This document shows positions 1-5,559 of a stretch of 5,559 nt of DNA, piece by piece. The position numbers were made by a program, and so were the translations under genes. Numbering within the stretch: position 1 is the stretch's first letter; every line of letters starts with the position of its first letter. Source of the DNA: Stagnihabitans sp038323315 (GTDB lineage Bacteria > Pseudomonadota > Alphaproteobacteria > Rhodobacterales > Rhodobacteraceae); contig JBBQGU010000264.1 of the NCBI GenBank assembly GCA_038323315.1, forward strand, positions 1 to 5,559, read 5' to 3'. Below the pieces are notes generated by a model. The model saw only the letters and a list, made by a program, of their open reading frames with translations. It was not told the origin of the DNA and did not search any database.

Positions 1-345
1 ACGCGCGCAGACCGGCGCGGTCCTTGATCAGGCATTTCGCGCCCGGTCCTGCGTCACGCCATAAGCCGCGATGAAGAAATCGATGGCTACATCTGCCGGG
101 GCTTTGGTTTGCGCCAACCAGATACCAGCGCTGGGTGCCTTCGCTGAAAGCCGTCGATCAGACCCGGCACATCCTTGAAATACACATAGTGCCGCGCCGA
201 CAGATCCCGCCTTGACCAGCGTTCATAATTGTCCCGCCGTCCGCCGGGTGATGGTGCTTCCCCCTCCGGCGCATTCGTCGGGACCATCCCCCGGAGGGTT
301 TTCTGACCCGCCTCGGTCCCGCACCGTCGCCATCGGCTGCTCGGA
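1..345 (-). pseudogene. Decayed IS256/Mutator-family transposase remnant, runs off left edge
   Basis: Read on the minus strand, pieces of an IS256-type transposase appear in the right order but in different frames. Around 310-324 there is VRDRG, as in the N-terminal third. At 177-227 there is YERWSRRDLSARHYVYF, nearly identical to the family's segment just before WADGV. At 28-123 there is IWLAQTKAPAD followed by VAIDFFIAAYGV and a stop. At 2-34, after a one-base frame change, comes CLIKDRAGLRA, matching the CLxKDRDxLLA stretch of the C-terminal part. About 100 residues normally lying between YVYF and the IWLA segment are missing, including the first two catalytic aspartates, and another stretch is missing between VRDRG and YERW. 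The gene cannot make an active transposase. No terminal inverted repeat or target duplication was recognised, so the right limit is approximate. Family assignment rests on recalled motifs; the 177-227 and 2-123 pieces are the strongest. Confidence 0.72.
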
Positions 346-465
346 CCGATGGCGCATCCTCGGCGACCACCTTCGCCCGTTGCCCGGCAGACCAATGCAA
401 AGCGTTGACCGAGAGGGGGGCACTTGCAAATCTGGCGCGCGCTTACCGGGTCCAGTGATCTCGAA

Positions 466-1092
466 TCAACCCTGACAATAGCTTTGCTTGGTGGTCCATC
501 CGGCGATATCGGCCCGGGCCGCAGCCTTGCGATACGGTCCCCAGTCGCGACCGATCCCCCGGTTGCCGCCACCGGCGACCATGCCATCGGCGGCCACATG
601 TGGGGCAAAAACCTTGACGGCGCAGGCAAGGTTGCTGGTGCCATCCTTCAACGCAGAGGCCGACGCGGCCTTGCAGCCTGATCGGCTGGCAGTCCGGGGT
701 GAGATTTGCATCAAGCCGATATAGGAGCCCTTGCCGCCGACTGCGGAAGGATTGAAGCTGCTTTCATGCTTGGCTGTGGCAGACAACAGTCCGACCCAAA
801 AGGCGCGACGGTCGGTCAGGCTGGCCTTGGGGTAATGCGGGCAAAACGTGGCGATATCGGCGGGCACGGTCGCGGCGAGCTGGGCATCATGGGCGGCCAC
901 GACGGCCATGGTCTGACTGGTCCATGTCGCAGCCTCGGGTCTGGCATCCCAGCGCATCGCGGGGATTGCGCCGGGCAAAAGGGCGGCCAGGTCGACTTTA
1001 TCGGCGGGGAGGCAGGCTGACAGGACACCGCAGGCAAGGGCGAGGCCAATGCAGGCGGCCGAACGCCGGGCCAAGATCGATCTGAACTGCAT
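466..1092 (-). CDS. Lipoprotein with lytic transglycosylase (SLT) domain
   Basis: A 208-residue protein predicted to cleave the glycan strands of peptidoglycan in the periplasm. It opens with a basic stretch (RSILARR) and a hydrophobic signal segment ending in the lipobox LSAC, so Cys27 is the likely lipidated residue and the mature protein would be membrane-anchored. The SLT fold occupies about residues 95-200: KHESSFNPSA carries the probable catalytic Glu110, and GLMQIS (126-131) is the second conserved SLT motif. Four further cysteines (84, 140, 157, 206) could form disulfides outside the cytoplasm. The ATG at 1092 is preceded by a GAGAG three bases upstream and gives a proper signal peptide. 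It is transcribed away from gatB, with the IS256 fossil beyond its 3' end. It is a small stand-alone enzyme; nothing nearby links it to secretion or conjugation. Which SLT subfamily it belongs to cannot be settled by eye. Confidence 0.92.
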   Translation of the reverse strand: MQFRSILARRSAACIGLALACGVLSACLPADKVDLAALLPGAIPAMRWDARPEAATWTSQTMAVVAAHDAQLAATVPADIATFCPHYPKASLTDRRAFWVGLLSATAKHESSFNPSAVGGKGSYIGLMQISPRTASRSGCKAASASALKDGTSNLACAVKVFAPHVAADGMVAGGGNRGIGRDWGPYRKAAARADIAGWTTKQSYCQG

Positions 1093-1214
1093 CCGCTCTC
1101 ATCTGATGGAATCGCGTGATGTGCGACCGAGGGGTGATGGCGGGCGAGGCCGGACCGAGCAACCAGTGTGCCGCATTACCGGATGAGATCGGCAGAATTC
1201 CGCCACCCGTGCCC

Positions 1215-1243
1215 TTGCTCTGGCGTGGTGCCACGCCTAAAAC
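1215..1243 (+). promoter_or_regulatory. Candidate gatB promoter with dyad in the spacer
   Basis: TTGCTC (1215-1220) and TAAAAC (1238-1243) are separated by 17 bases and resemble the -35 and -10 boxes of a housekeeping promoter, though both matches are only moderate (3/6 and 4/6). The spacer consists almost wholly of the inverted repeat GGCGTGG-TG-CCACGCC (1222-1237). Transcription would begin near 1250, leaving a leader of under 20 bases before gatB. The dyad could be an operator, or a chance GC-rich palindrome. Inference from spacing and position only. Confidence 0.3.
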
Positions 1244-1257
1244 ATCGGCAGACCATC

Positions 1258-1263
1258 GGAGAA
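1258..1263 (+). promoter_or_regulatory. Ribosome-binding site of gatB
   Basis: GGAGAA ends four bases before the ATG at 1268 and supports that start over the internal GMEIH methionine. Confidence 0.7.
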
Positions 1264-1267
1264 TGCC

Positions 1268-2779
1268 ATGCTGGACCTGACCTATGCCACGCCCAAACCC
1301 AAGATCATCGCCGGTGCCCGCGAGGATTGGGAATTGGTGATCGGAATGGAGATCCATGCCCAGGTTTCCTCCAACGCCAAGCTGTTTTCGGGGTCCTCGA
1401 CACAGGTGGGGTCCGAGCCGAATTCGAACGTCGCCTTCGTGGATGCGGCGATGCCGGGGATGTTGCCGGTTATCAATGAATTCTGCGTCGAACAGGCGGT
1501 GCGGTCAGGCTTGGGGTTGAAGGCGCAGATCAATCTGAGGTCGGCCTTTGACCGCAAGAACTATTTCTACCCCGACCTGCCGCAGGGCTATCAGCTCAGC
1601 CAGCTGTATCATCCCATCGTGGGTGAGGGTGAGGTGCTGGTCGAGATGGGGCCGGGGGTGGCCAGGTTGGTCAGGATCGAGCGGATCCATCTGGAGCAGG
1701 ATGCCGGGAAGAGCATCCACGACATGGACCCCGCGATGTCTTTTGTCGATTTCAACCGCACGGGCGTGGCCTTGATGGAAATCGTCAGCCGCCCGGATAT
1801 CCGCAGCGCGGAGGAAGCGACGGCTTATGTGACCAAGCTGCGGCAGATCCTGCGCTATCTGGGGACCTGTGACGGCAATATGCAGAACGGAAACCTGCGG
1901 GCGGATGTGAACGTATCGGTTTGCCGGGTCGGTCAGTATCAGAAATACTGGGACAGTCAGGACTTCAAACATCTGGGCACGCGGTGCGAGATCAAGAACA
2001 TGAACTCGATGCGGTTCATGACCCAGGCGATAGATTACGAGGCGCGGCGGCAGATTGCGATCCTGGAGGAGGGTGGCAAGGTTGTGCAGGAGACGCGGTT
2101 GTATGACCCCGACAAGGGCGAGACGCGGTCGATGCGCAGCAAGGAAGAGGCGCAGGATTACCGCTATTTCCCCTGCCCCGACCTGCTGCCGCTGGAGATC
2201 GAGCAGGCCTGGGTCGATGATATCGCGGCCTCGATGCCGGAGTTGCCGGATGCGAAGAAGGCGCGCTTCATGGCGGATTTCGGGCTGACGGATTACGATG
2301 CCAATGTTCTGACGGCGGATCTGTTGTCTGCGAACTTCTTCGAGGCGGTCGCGGCGGGACGGGATGGCAAGACGGCGGCGAATTGGGTGATCAACGAGCT
2401 GTTCGGGCGGCTGAACAAGCAGGGGCTGCCAATCGGGGACAGTCCGGTCTCGGTGGCGCAGTTGGGGGGCATGCTGGACCTGATCGGATCGGGCGAGATC
2501 AGCGGAAAGATGGGCAAGGATCTGTTTGAAATCCTGTGGGCCGAGGGGGGGGACCCGGCAGAGATCGCGGCCCGGCAGGGCATGAAACAGGTCACCGATA
2601 CGGGTGCGATCGAGGCGGCGATTGATGCTTTGATGGCGGCAAATCCGGATCAGGTGGAAAAGGCGCGGGCAAATCCACGGTTGGCGGGCTGGTTTACCGG
2701 GCAGGTTTTGAAGGCCACGGGTGGCAAGGCAAACCCGGCGGTGGTGGGGCAGATGGTCGCCGCGAAGTTGGCGTTGTAG
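1268..2779 (+). CDS. gatB: Aspartyl/glutamyl-tRNA amidotransferase subunit B
   Basis: A 503-residue GatB, full length for the family. With GatA and GatC it converts misacylated Glu-tRNA(Gln) and/or Asp-tRNA(Asn) to the correct Gln/Asn forms in the cytoplasm; GatB holds the tRNA and the kinase site that activates the acyl group. The cradle domain spans about 1-300. It begins with GMEIHAQ (26-32), whose Glu28 and His30 match active-site positions described for GatB, then ERIHLEQDAGK (138-148) and LMEIVSRPD (169-177), which hold the other conserved acidic residues. GETRSMRSKEEA and DYRYFP precede the helical linker, and the YqeY-like tail domain ends in ATGGKANP. The N-terminal region lacks the zinc-binding cysteine pairs found in some GatB proteins. 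Cys303 stands in DYRYFPCPDL where Glu or Asp is usual. GatA and GatC are not next to it in this window, so it appears to be a single-gene unit, as I recall for Rhodobacterales. The start is fixed by GGAGAA upstream and the family-like N-terminus. Confidence 0.98.
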   Translation: MLDLTYATPKPKIIAGAREDWELVIGMEIHAQVSSNAKLFSGSSTQVGSEPNSNVAFVDAAMPGMLPVINEFCVEQAVRSGLGLKAQINLRSAFDRKNYFYPDLPQGYQLSQLYHPIVGEGEVLVEMGPGVARLVRIERIHLEQDAGKSIHDMDPAMSFVDFNRTGVALMEIVSRPDIRSAEEATAYVTKLRQILRYLGTCDGNMQNGNLRADVNVSVCRVGQYQKYWDSQDFKHLGTRCEIKNMNSMRFMTQAIDYEARRQIAILEEGGKVVQETRLYDPDKGETRSMRSKEEAQDYRYFPCPDLLPLEIEQAWVDDIAASMPELPDAKKARFMADFGLTDYDANVLTADLLSANFFEAVAAGRDGKTAANWVINELFGRLNKQGLPIGDSPVSVAQLGGMLDLIGSGEISGKMGKDLFEILWAEGGDPAEIAARQGMKQVTDTGAIEAAIDALMAANPDQVEKARANPRLAGWFTGQVLKATGGKANPAVVGQMVAAKLAL

Positions 2780-2813
2780 GGGGCTCTCACATGTGGGAGG
2801 GGTCCTGAGCCCC
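2780..2813 (+). terminator. Possible gatB 3'-end hairpin, no T-tract
   Basis: Directly after the gatB stop, GGGGCTC (2780-2786) pairs perfectly with GAGCCCC (2807-2813). The 20-base loop holds a second near-palindrome centred on CACATGTG (2789-2796). The stem is strong, but no run of T follows, so it is at best a weak intrinsic terminator or an mRNA 3'-end stabiliser. Confidence 0.3.
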
Positions 2814-2965
2814 GGGGTGCGTTGCCTTGGGTTGATGCGGGTTGGCTTCCGTTGCGGGGGTGCAGGGGAATTGACCTGCAGCCTGATCAGTCCCGTGCGG
2901 TCCGTCTTCGCGGCCCGGTCAACGAAGAATGACCGCATGGGAATGATGCATGGTCGCGGACCAGA
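2814..2965. other. Convergent intergenic gap between gatB and the permease
   Basis: No gene is supported here. It contains three small inverted repeats: TGCAGG/CCTGCA (2861-2866 with 2875-2880), TCTTCG/CGAAGA (2905-2910 with 2923-2928), and a bulged one at 2931-2955. Read on the minus strand the last is GACCATG pairing with CATGCGGTC, followed by ATTCTTCGTT. It lies just past the permease stop and may help end that transcript. All are short and could be chance. Confidence 0.3.
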
Positions 2966-3964
2966 TCAGGCGTTGCGGCGGTAATTCGCAAGGCGGTCGA
3001 ACATCACGGCGAACAGGATTGCGCCGCCGATGAAGGTGCCTTGCCAGAACGCGTTGATGCCCAAAAGGCCGAGGCTGTTGCGGATAACCTCGATCAGCAT
3101 GGCGCCGATGATCGCGCCCAGGGCGGTGCCGCCACCGCCTGCAAGGTTGGCCCCGCCGATGACGGCGGCGGCGATGACCTGCAACTCCATCCCGGCACCG
3201 ATATTGGTGGTTACCGCACCCAGCCAGCCGGTCTGGATGATGCCCGCAATGCCTGCCGACAGCGACGAGATCATATAGACCGCGACCTTGATCATCCTGA
3301 CCGGCACACCGGTCAGCATGGCGGCATGTTCATTGCCGCCAATCGCAAAGATATGGCGGCCAAAGGTTGTCCAGCGCAGCACAAATCCGGTCAGCAAGCC
3401 CAGCACGATCGTATACATCACCGGGTTGGCGATGCCAAAAAACCACGCCCCGCCACCCAGTGCCAGCAAGGTCGGGCCATCGGGGCCAAATTCGAACACC
3501 ACCGTGTTGCCCGAGGCGACCATCGCCAGCGAGCGGGCAATCGACAGCATCCCCAGCGTCACCACAAAGGACGGCAAGCCGACATAGGCAATCATCACCC
3601 CGTTGATCGCCCCCACCACCAGCGCCGTGACGACCGAGGCGAGTATCCCGACCTCGATCGAATAGCCCGCATGCATGACGACGGCCAGAACCATCGAACA
3701 CAGGCACAGCACCGATCCGACCGACAGATCAATGCCGCCCGTAATGATGACCAGCGTCATCCCCAAGGCGATGATCGCCACGAAGGTCACGTTGCGGGTG
3801 ATGTTGTACAGGTTTTTCGTGGTGGCAAAGGCGTCTGTCGCAAAGGACAGCCCGATGGCCGCGACCACCACAGCGATGAAGACCCAGAAGGTCTGGCTGG
3901 ACAACAGGCGGGACAGCCAGGTTTCCTGGCGTTGTTCGATGGATTGGGTCAGCGAGGTGGTCAT
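2966..3964 (-). CDS. CUT2-family sugar ABC transporter permease (RbsC/FrcC-like)
   Basis: A 332-residue inner-membrane protein that should dimerise to form the channel of a sugar importer. After a polar N-terminus of about 23 residues there are roughly eight to ten hydrophobic segments. Conserved family signatures are GGIDLSVG (76-83), PSFVVTLGM (131-139), the cytoplasmic ATPase-contact loop AIGGNEHAAMLTGV (207-220), and the ELQVIAAAVIGG and AGGGGT pair (260-280). These place it in the BPD_transp_2 family with RbsC, FrcC and XylH. The ATG at 3964 is chosen because AAAGG lies seven bases upstream; a longer reading from 4000 would need a TTG and adds an atypical leader. It starts 48 bases after the ATPase gene and is surely cotranscribed with it. 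The substrate is not determined; ribose, fructose, other monosaccharides or polyols are all possible for this family. Confidence 0.96.
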   Translation of the reverse strand: MTTSLTQSIEQRQETWLSRLLSSQTFWVFIAVVVAAIGLSFATDAFATTKNLYNITRNVTFVAIIALGMTLVIITGGIDLSVGSVLCLCSMVLAVVMHAGYSIEVGILASVVTALVVGAINGVMIAYVGLPSFVVTLGMLSIARSLAMVASGNTVVFEFGPDGPTLLALGGGAWFFGIANPVMYTIVLGLLTGFVLRWTTFGRHIFAIGGNEHAAMLTGVPVRMIKVAVYMISSLSAGIAGIIQTGWLGAVTTNIGAGMELQVIAAAVIGGANLAGGGGTALGAIIGAMLIEVIRNSLGLLGINAFWQGTFIGGAILFAVMFDRLANYRRNA

Positions 3965-4012
3965 CACGGGGCCTTTCAAGATGCGGTGCCCGACAGGCAA
4001 ATGGCGTGAAAT

Positions 4013-4753
4013 TCAAACAGATTCGATGGCACCGGTGATCAGACCGGTCACCTCTTCGGGCGAACTGTCGGCGATGCGGCGGTCGGCCACCTTGGTGCCG
4101 CGCCGCATCACGATGACGCGGTCGGCCACGGCGAACAGGTCGGGCATCCGGTGACTGATCAGCACGACCGTGACACCCTGATCGCGCAGACGCTTGATCA
4201 GGTTCAACACCTCGGCCACTTGCCGTACCGAGATTGCAGCGGTGGGTTCGTCCATCAGCACGATCTTGGCGTTGGACAGGCGGGTGCGGGCGATGGCCAC
4301 GGCCTGACGCTGACCGCCCGACATCTTTTTCACCAGATCGCGGGGCCGTGTTTCCGATTTCAGCTCGGCAAAGATTTCGCCGGCGCGGCGGTACATGGAT
4401 TTGTAATCGAGGATCTGGAACGGCCCGGCGCCCAGCTTCAATTCGCGGCCCAAAAAGACATTGGCAGCGGCGGTCAGGTTGTTGCACAGCGCCAGATCCT
4501 GATGGACGATCTCGATCCCGTGGTCGCGGGCATCTATGGGGCGGTTCATCACGATTTCCTTGCCGTCCATCAGCATCGTGCCGGAATTGGGGCGAAAGTT
4601 TCCGGCGATCATTTTGACAAGGGTGGATTTCCCGGCCCCGTTGTCGCCCATCAGGCCGATAACTTCGCCCGCCTCCAGCGAAAACGACACATCCTTGACC
4701 GCTTCGATCGCGCCGAAATGCTTGGCCACATGCCTGAGTTCAAGTACCGCCAC
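4013..4753 (-). CDS. CUT2-family sugar ABC transporter ATP-binding protein, single domain (FrcA-like)
   Basis: A 246-residue ATPase that would power the adjacent permease from the cytoplasmic side. Motifs in order: Walker A GDNGAGKST (36-44), Q-loop HQDL with Gln85, signature MSGGQRQ (144-150), Walker B IVLMDEPTAA (164-173) with catalytic Glu169, and the switch His201 in ISHR. All catalytic residues are present. It has one nucleotide-binding domain, not the fused pair of RbsA, MglA or XylG, so two copies would serve each transporter, as in the FrcA type. After Walker B the sequence reads AAISVRQ, without the classical SALD D-loop; similar AALGV-type variants occur in this subfamily. The start is taken as the GTG at 4753, with AAAGG about eight bases upstream and VLELRHVAKHFG following directly. 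An ATG at 4825 would add 24 residues of unlike sequence with no evident ribosome-binding site. It is the first gene of the unit. Confidence 0.95.
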   Translation of the reverse strand: MAVLELRHVAKHFGAIEAVKDVSFSLEAGEVIGLMGDNGAGKSTLVKMIAGNFRPNSGTMLMDGKEIVMNRPIDARDHGIEIVHQDLALCNNLTAAANVFLGRELKLGAGPFQILDYKSMYRRAGEIFAELKSETRPRDLVKKMSGGQRQAVAIARTRLSNAKIVLMDEPTAAISVRQVAEVLNLIKRLRDQGVTVVLISHRMPDLFAVADRVIVMRRGTKVADRRIADSSPEEVTGLITGAIESV

Positions 4754-4912
4754 GGCTGACCACCTTTCTTTGCCACTGATCCTGCAAGATCTTTTGTCGA
4801 CCCGCATCAAGGCGCGGGCAGGCATGACCGATCCGTGCTGCCCTTGGAAACATAGCTTACGAAGGTGGCAAGATGCGAGTGCAAAGTCAATGAATTTTCA
4901 CGAATAATAGCG

Positions 4913-4941
4913 CTGCCATACCGCGACAGGTCTGCTAAGAT
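4913..4941 (+). promoter_or_regulatory. Weak candidate promoter for the binding-protein gene
   Basis: CTGCCA (4913-4918) and TAAGAT (4936-4941) are 17 bases apart, each matching four of six consensus positions. If used, the binding-protein mRNA would have a leader of about 180 bases, which would include the terminator-like hairpin at 5084-5115. GC-rich alphaproteobacterial promoters are hard to call by eye, so this is tentative. Confidence 0.2.
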
Positions 4942-5083
4942 ACGCAGCGACTCGGGTGATGTGATGGCCAGGTTTGTGCTGTCTTTTGACGGGTTTGGGT
5001 GGCCATGGTGAGCAGCCATGAACGACGGGTGACAAGGCAAGTGGCGCACAAAGACGCCGGGCCGACACCGGGAACAAGATTTT

Positions 5084-5115
5084 GCCGTTTGCACATTGGG
5101 TGACAGCGGCTTTTT
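5084..5115 (+). terminator. Terminator-like hairpin in the leader of the binding-protein gene
   Basis: Bases 5084-5089 pair with 5105-5110 (GCCGTT with AGCGGC, including one G-T pair). After a two-by-two mismatch, CAC 5092-5094 pairs with GTG 5100-5102, around a five-base loop. The stem is followed at once by TTTTT (5111-5115) and then the GGGAGG ribosome-binding site. The layout is that of an intrinsic terminator or attenuator placed before the gene; it could equally be an mRNA-stabilising stem or chance. No competing antiterminator pairing was identified. Confidence 0.35.
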
Positions 5116-5121
5116 GGGAGG
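5116..5121 (+). promoter_or_regulatory. Strong ribosome-binding site of the binding-protein gene
   Basis: GGGAGG lies nine bases before the ATG at 5131, directly after the T-run of the leader hairpin. The strong match fits a gene made in excess over its transporter partners. Confidence 0.75.
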
Positions 5122-5130
5122 ACGACACGA

Positions 5131-5559
5131 ATGAAACGTACGTTTATGCTGGCGGCGGTTGCCGCGATGACTCTGGCAGCGGGTGCAGGGTTTGCCCAGG
5201 ACAAGAAACAACTGGTGATCGTGGTCAAGGGCCTGGACAACCCGTTCTTCGAGGCGATCAATCAGGGTTGCCAGAAATGGAACAGCGAAAACGCTGACAG
5301 CGAGTATGAATGCTTCTACACCGGCCCGGCATCGACCTCGGACGAGGCTGGCGCGGCGCAGATCGTGCAGGACATGCTGAGCAAGCCCACCACAGTTGCC
5401 ATGGCGATCTCGCCGTCAAACGCCAAGCTGATCGCACAAACGCTGAAAAACTCGGCGCCGACGATCCCGATCATGACGATCGACGCCGACCTTGCTGCCG
5501 AGGATTCCGCGCTGCGCATGACCTATCTGGGCACCGACAATTATCTGATGGGCAAGCGT
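5131..5559 (+). CDS. Periplasmic sugar-binding protein of the CUT2 ABC importer, 3' end cut off
   Basis: The first 143 codons are open to the right edge of the window; members of this family are usually a little over 300 residues, so less than half is seen. The N-terminus MKRTFMLAAVAAMTLAAGAG ends in FA-QD, a clear Sec signal peptide cut after about residue 22. The mature part begins QLVIVVKGLDNPFFEAINQG: the first strand and helix of the Periplasmic_binding_4 (RbsB-like) fold, with Asp36, Asn37 and Phe39-Phe40 where ribose-type proteins contact sugar. PASTSDEAGAAQIVQDML and then MTIDADL (115-121) follow the same fold; Asp118 matches a ligand-binding Asp of RbsB, but the next residue is Ala where RbsB has Arg, so ribose itself is not assured. 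Cys47 and Cys61 could form a disulfide. It is divergent from the ATPase/permease genes and almost certainly their partner. Confidence 0.95.
   Translation, partial: MKRTFMLAAVAAMTLAAGAGFAQDKKQLVIVVKGLDNPFFEAINQGCQKWNSENADSEYECFYTGPASTSDEAGAAQIVQDMLSKPTTVAMAISPSNAKLIAQTLKNSAPTIPIMTIDADLAAEDSALRMTYLGTDNYLMGKR

Larger units (their letters stand above)
4754..5130. promoter_or_regulatory. Divergent control region of the sugar importer
   Basis: These 377 bases separate the ATPase/permease unit from the binding-protein gene and must carry promoters for both directions. No regulator gene lies here, and no ORF is convincing. On the minus strand a good -35-like TTGACT is present (4885-4890), but no matching -10 box was found at the right distance. 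Short repeats occur in the half nearer the binding protein: GACGGGT at 4988-4994 and 5024-5030, TGGCCA at 4965-4970 and 5000-5005, GCCATG at 5002-5007 and 5015-5020. No clear LacI-type operator palindrome was recognised. Confidence 0.6.

Noticed and set aside
440..475. Inverted repeat GGGT/ACCC just past the transglycosylase stop as a terminator
   Set aside because: Only four to five pairs with a long loop and no T-run on the minus strand.
87..644. A 185-codon minus-strand open frame overlapping the end of the lytic transglycosylase gene
   Set aside because: Its first half is a shadow of the transglycosylase gene; only about residues 140-156 (177-227) are real transposase sequence, so it is covered by the IS256 remnant.
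1505..2938. A 477-codon open frame on the strand opposite gatB
   Set aside because: It is antisense to a full-length, clearly conserved gatB, is very rich in Arg, His and Pro, and shows no recognisable domain; such mirror frames are expected in GC-rich genes.
3041..4009. A 322-codon open frame opposite the permease gene
   Set aside because: Its translation is a low-complexity run of Gly, Asp, Arg, His and Gln, typical of the antisense of a hydrophobic membrane-protein gene.
4964..5011. A 15-codon plus-strand reading (MARFVLSFDGFGWPW) in the leader of the binding-protein gene
   Set aside because: Very short, with no clear ribosome-binding site and no run of regulatory codons; no basis to call it a leader peptide.
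4986..5014. TTGACG at 4986-4991 as a -35 box for the binding-protein gene
   Set aside because: Good -35 match, but no acceptable -10 sequence 16 to 18 bases downstream.
4807..5261. Minus-strand open frames of 134, 76 and 108 codons across the divergent gap
   Set aside because: They overlap the signal-peptide region of the binding protein or its leader, have unlike composition, no convincing ribosome-binding site and no recognised motif.

Overview
The window looks like chromosomal DNA from a GC-rich alphaproteobacterium, most likely of the order Rhodobacterales (Paracoccus/Rhodobacter/roseobacter relatives). This rests on the GatB sequence (its N-terminus and the long identical-looking runs typical of that group, recalled and not searched), the strong G/C bias at third codon positions, and a periplasmic binding-protein transporter of the kind common there. 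No phage, CRISPR, RNA gene or intact mobile element was seen.

Layout, left to right. (1) Positions 1 to about 345, minus strand: a badly decayed IS256/Mutator-type transposase. Collinear pieces of the protein sit in shifted frames with internal deletions, and the remnant runs off the left edge. (2) 466-1092, minus: a small secreted lipoprotein with a lytic transglycosylase (SLT) domain. (3) A 175-base divergent gap with a candidate gatB promoter whose spacer is a near-perfect dyad. (4) 1268-2779, plus: full-length gatB, the tRNA-binding subunit of the Asp/Glu-tRNA amidotransferase. (5) 2780-2965: a convergent gap with only weak hairpins. (6) 2966-4753, minus: a two-gene transcription unit, ATP-binding protein then permease, of a CUT2 (ribose/fructose-type) sugar ABC importer. 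(7) 4754-5130: a 377-base divergent control region. (8) 5131 to the right edge, plus: the start of the matching periplasmic sugar-binding protein.

The last three genes make one importer. The binding protein captures a sugar or polyol in the periplasm, the permease homodimer forms the channel, and the single-domain ATPase drives it. Binding protein and membrane/ATPase genes are transcribed away from each other, so the gap between them must hold both promoters. The substrate cannot be read from the sequence. Two annotated starts were moved by ribosome-binding-site evidence (permease to 3964, ATPase to a GTG at 4753).

Nothing here amounts to a new biological system. The most worthwhile second looks are the terminator-like hairpin directly in front of the binding-protein ribosome-binding site, the dyad inside the proposed gatB promoter, and the IS256 fossil.
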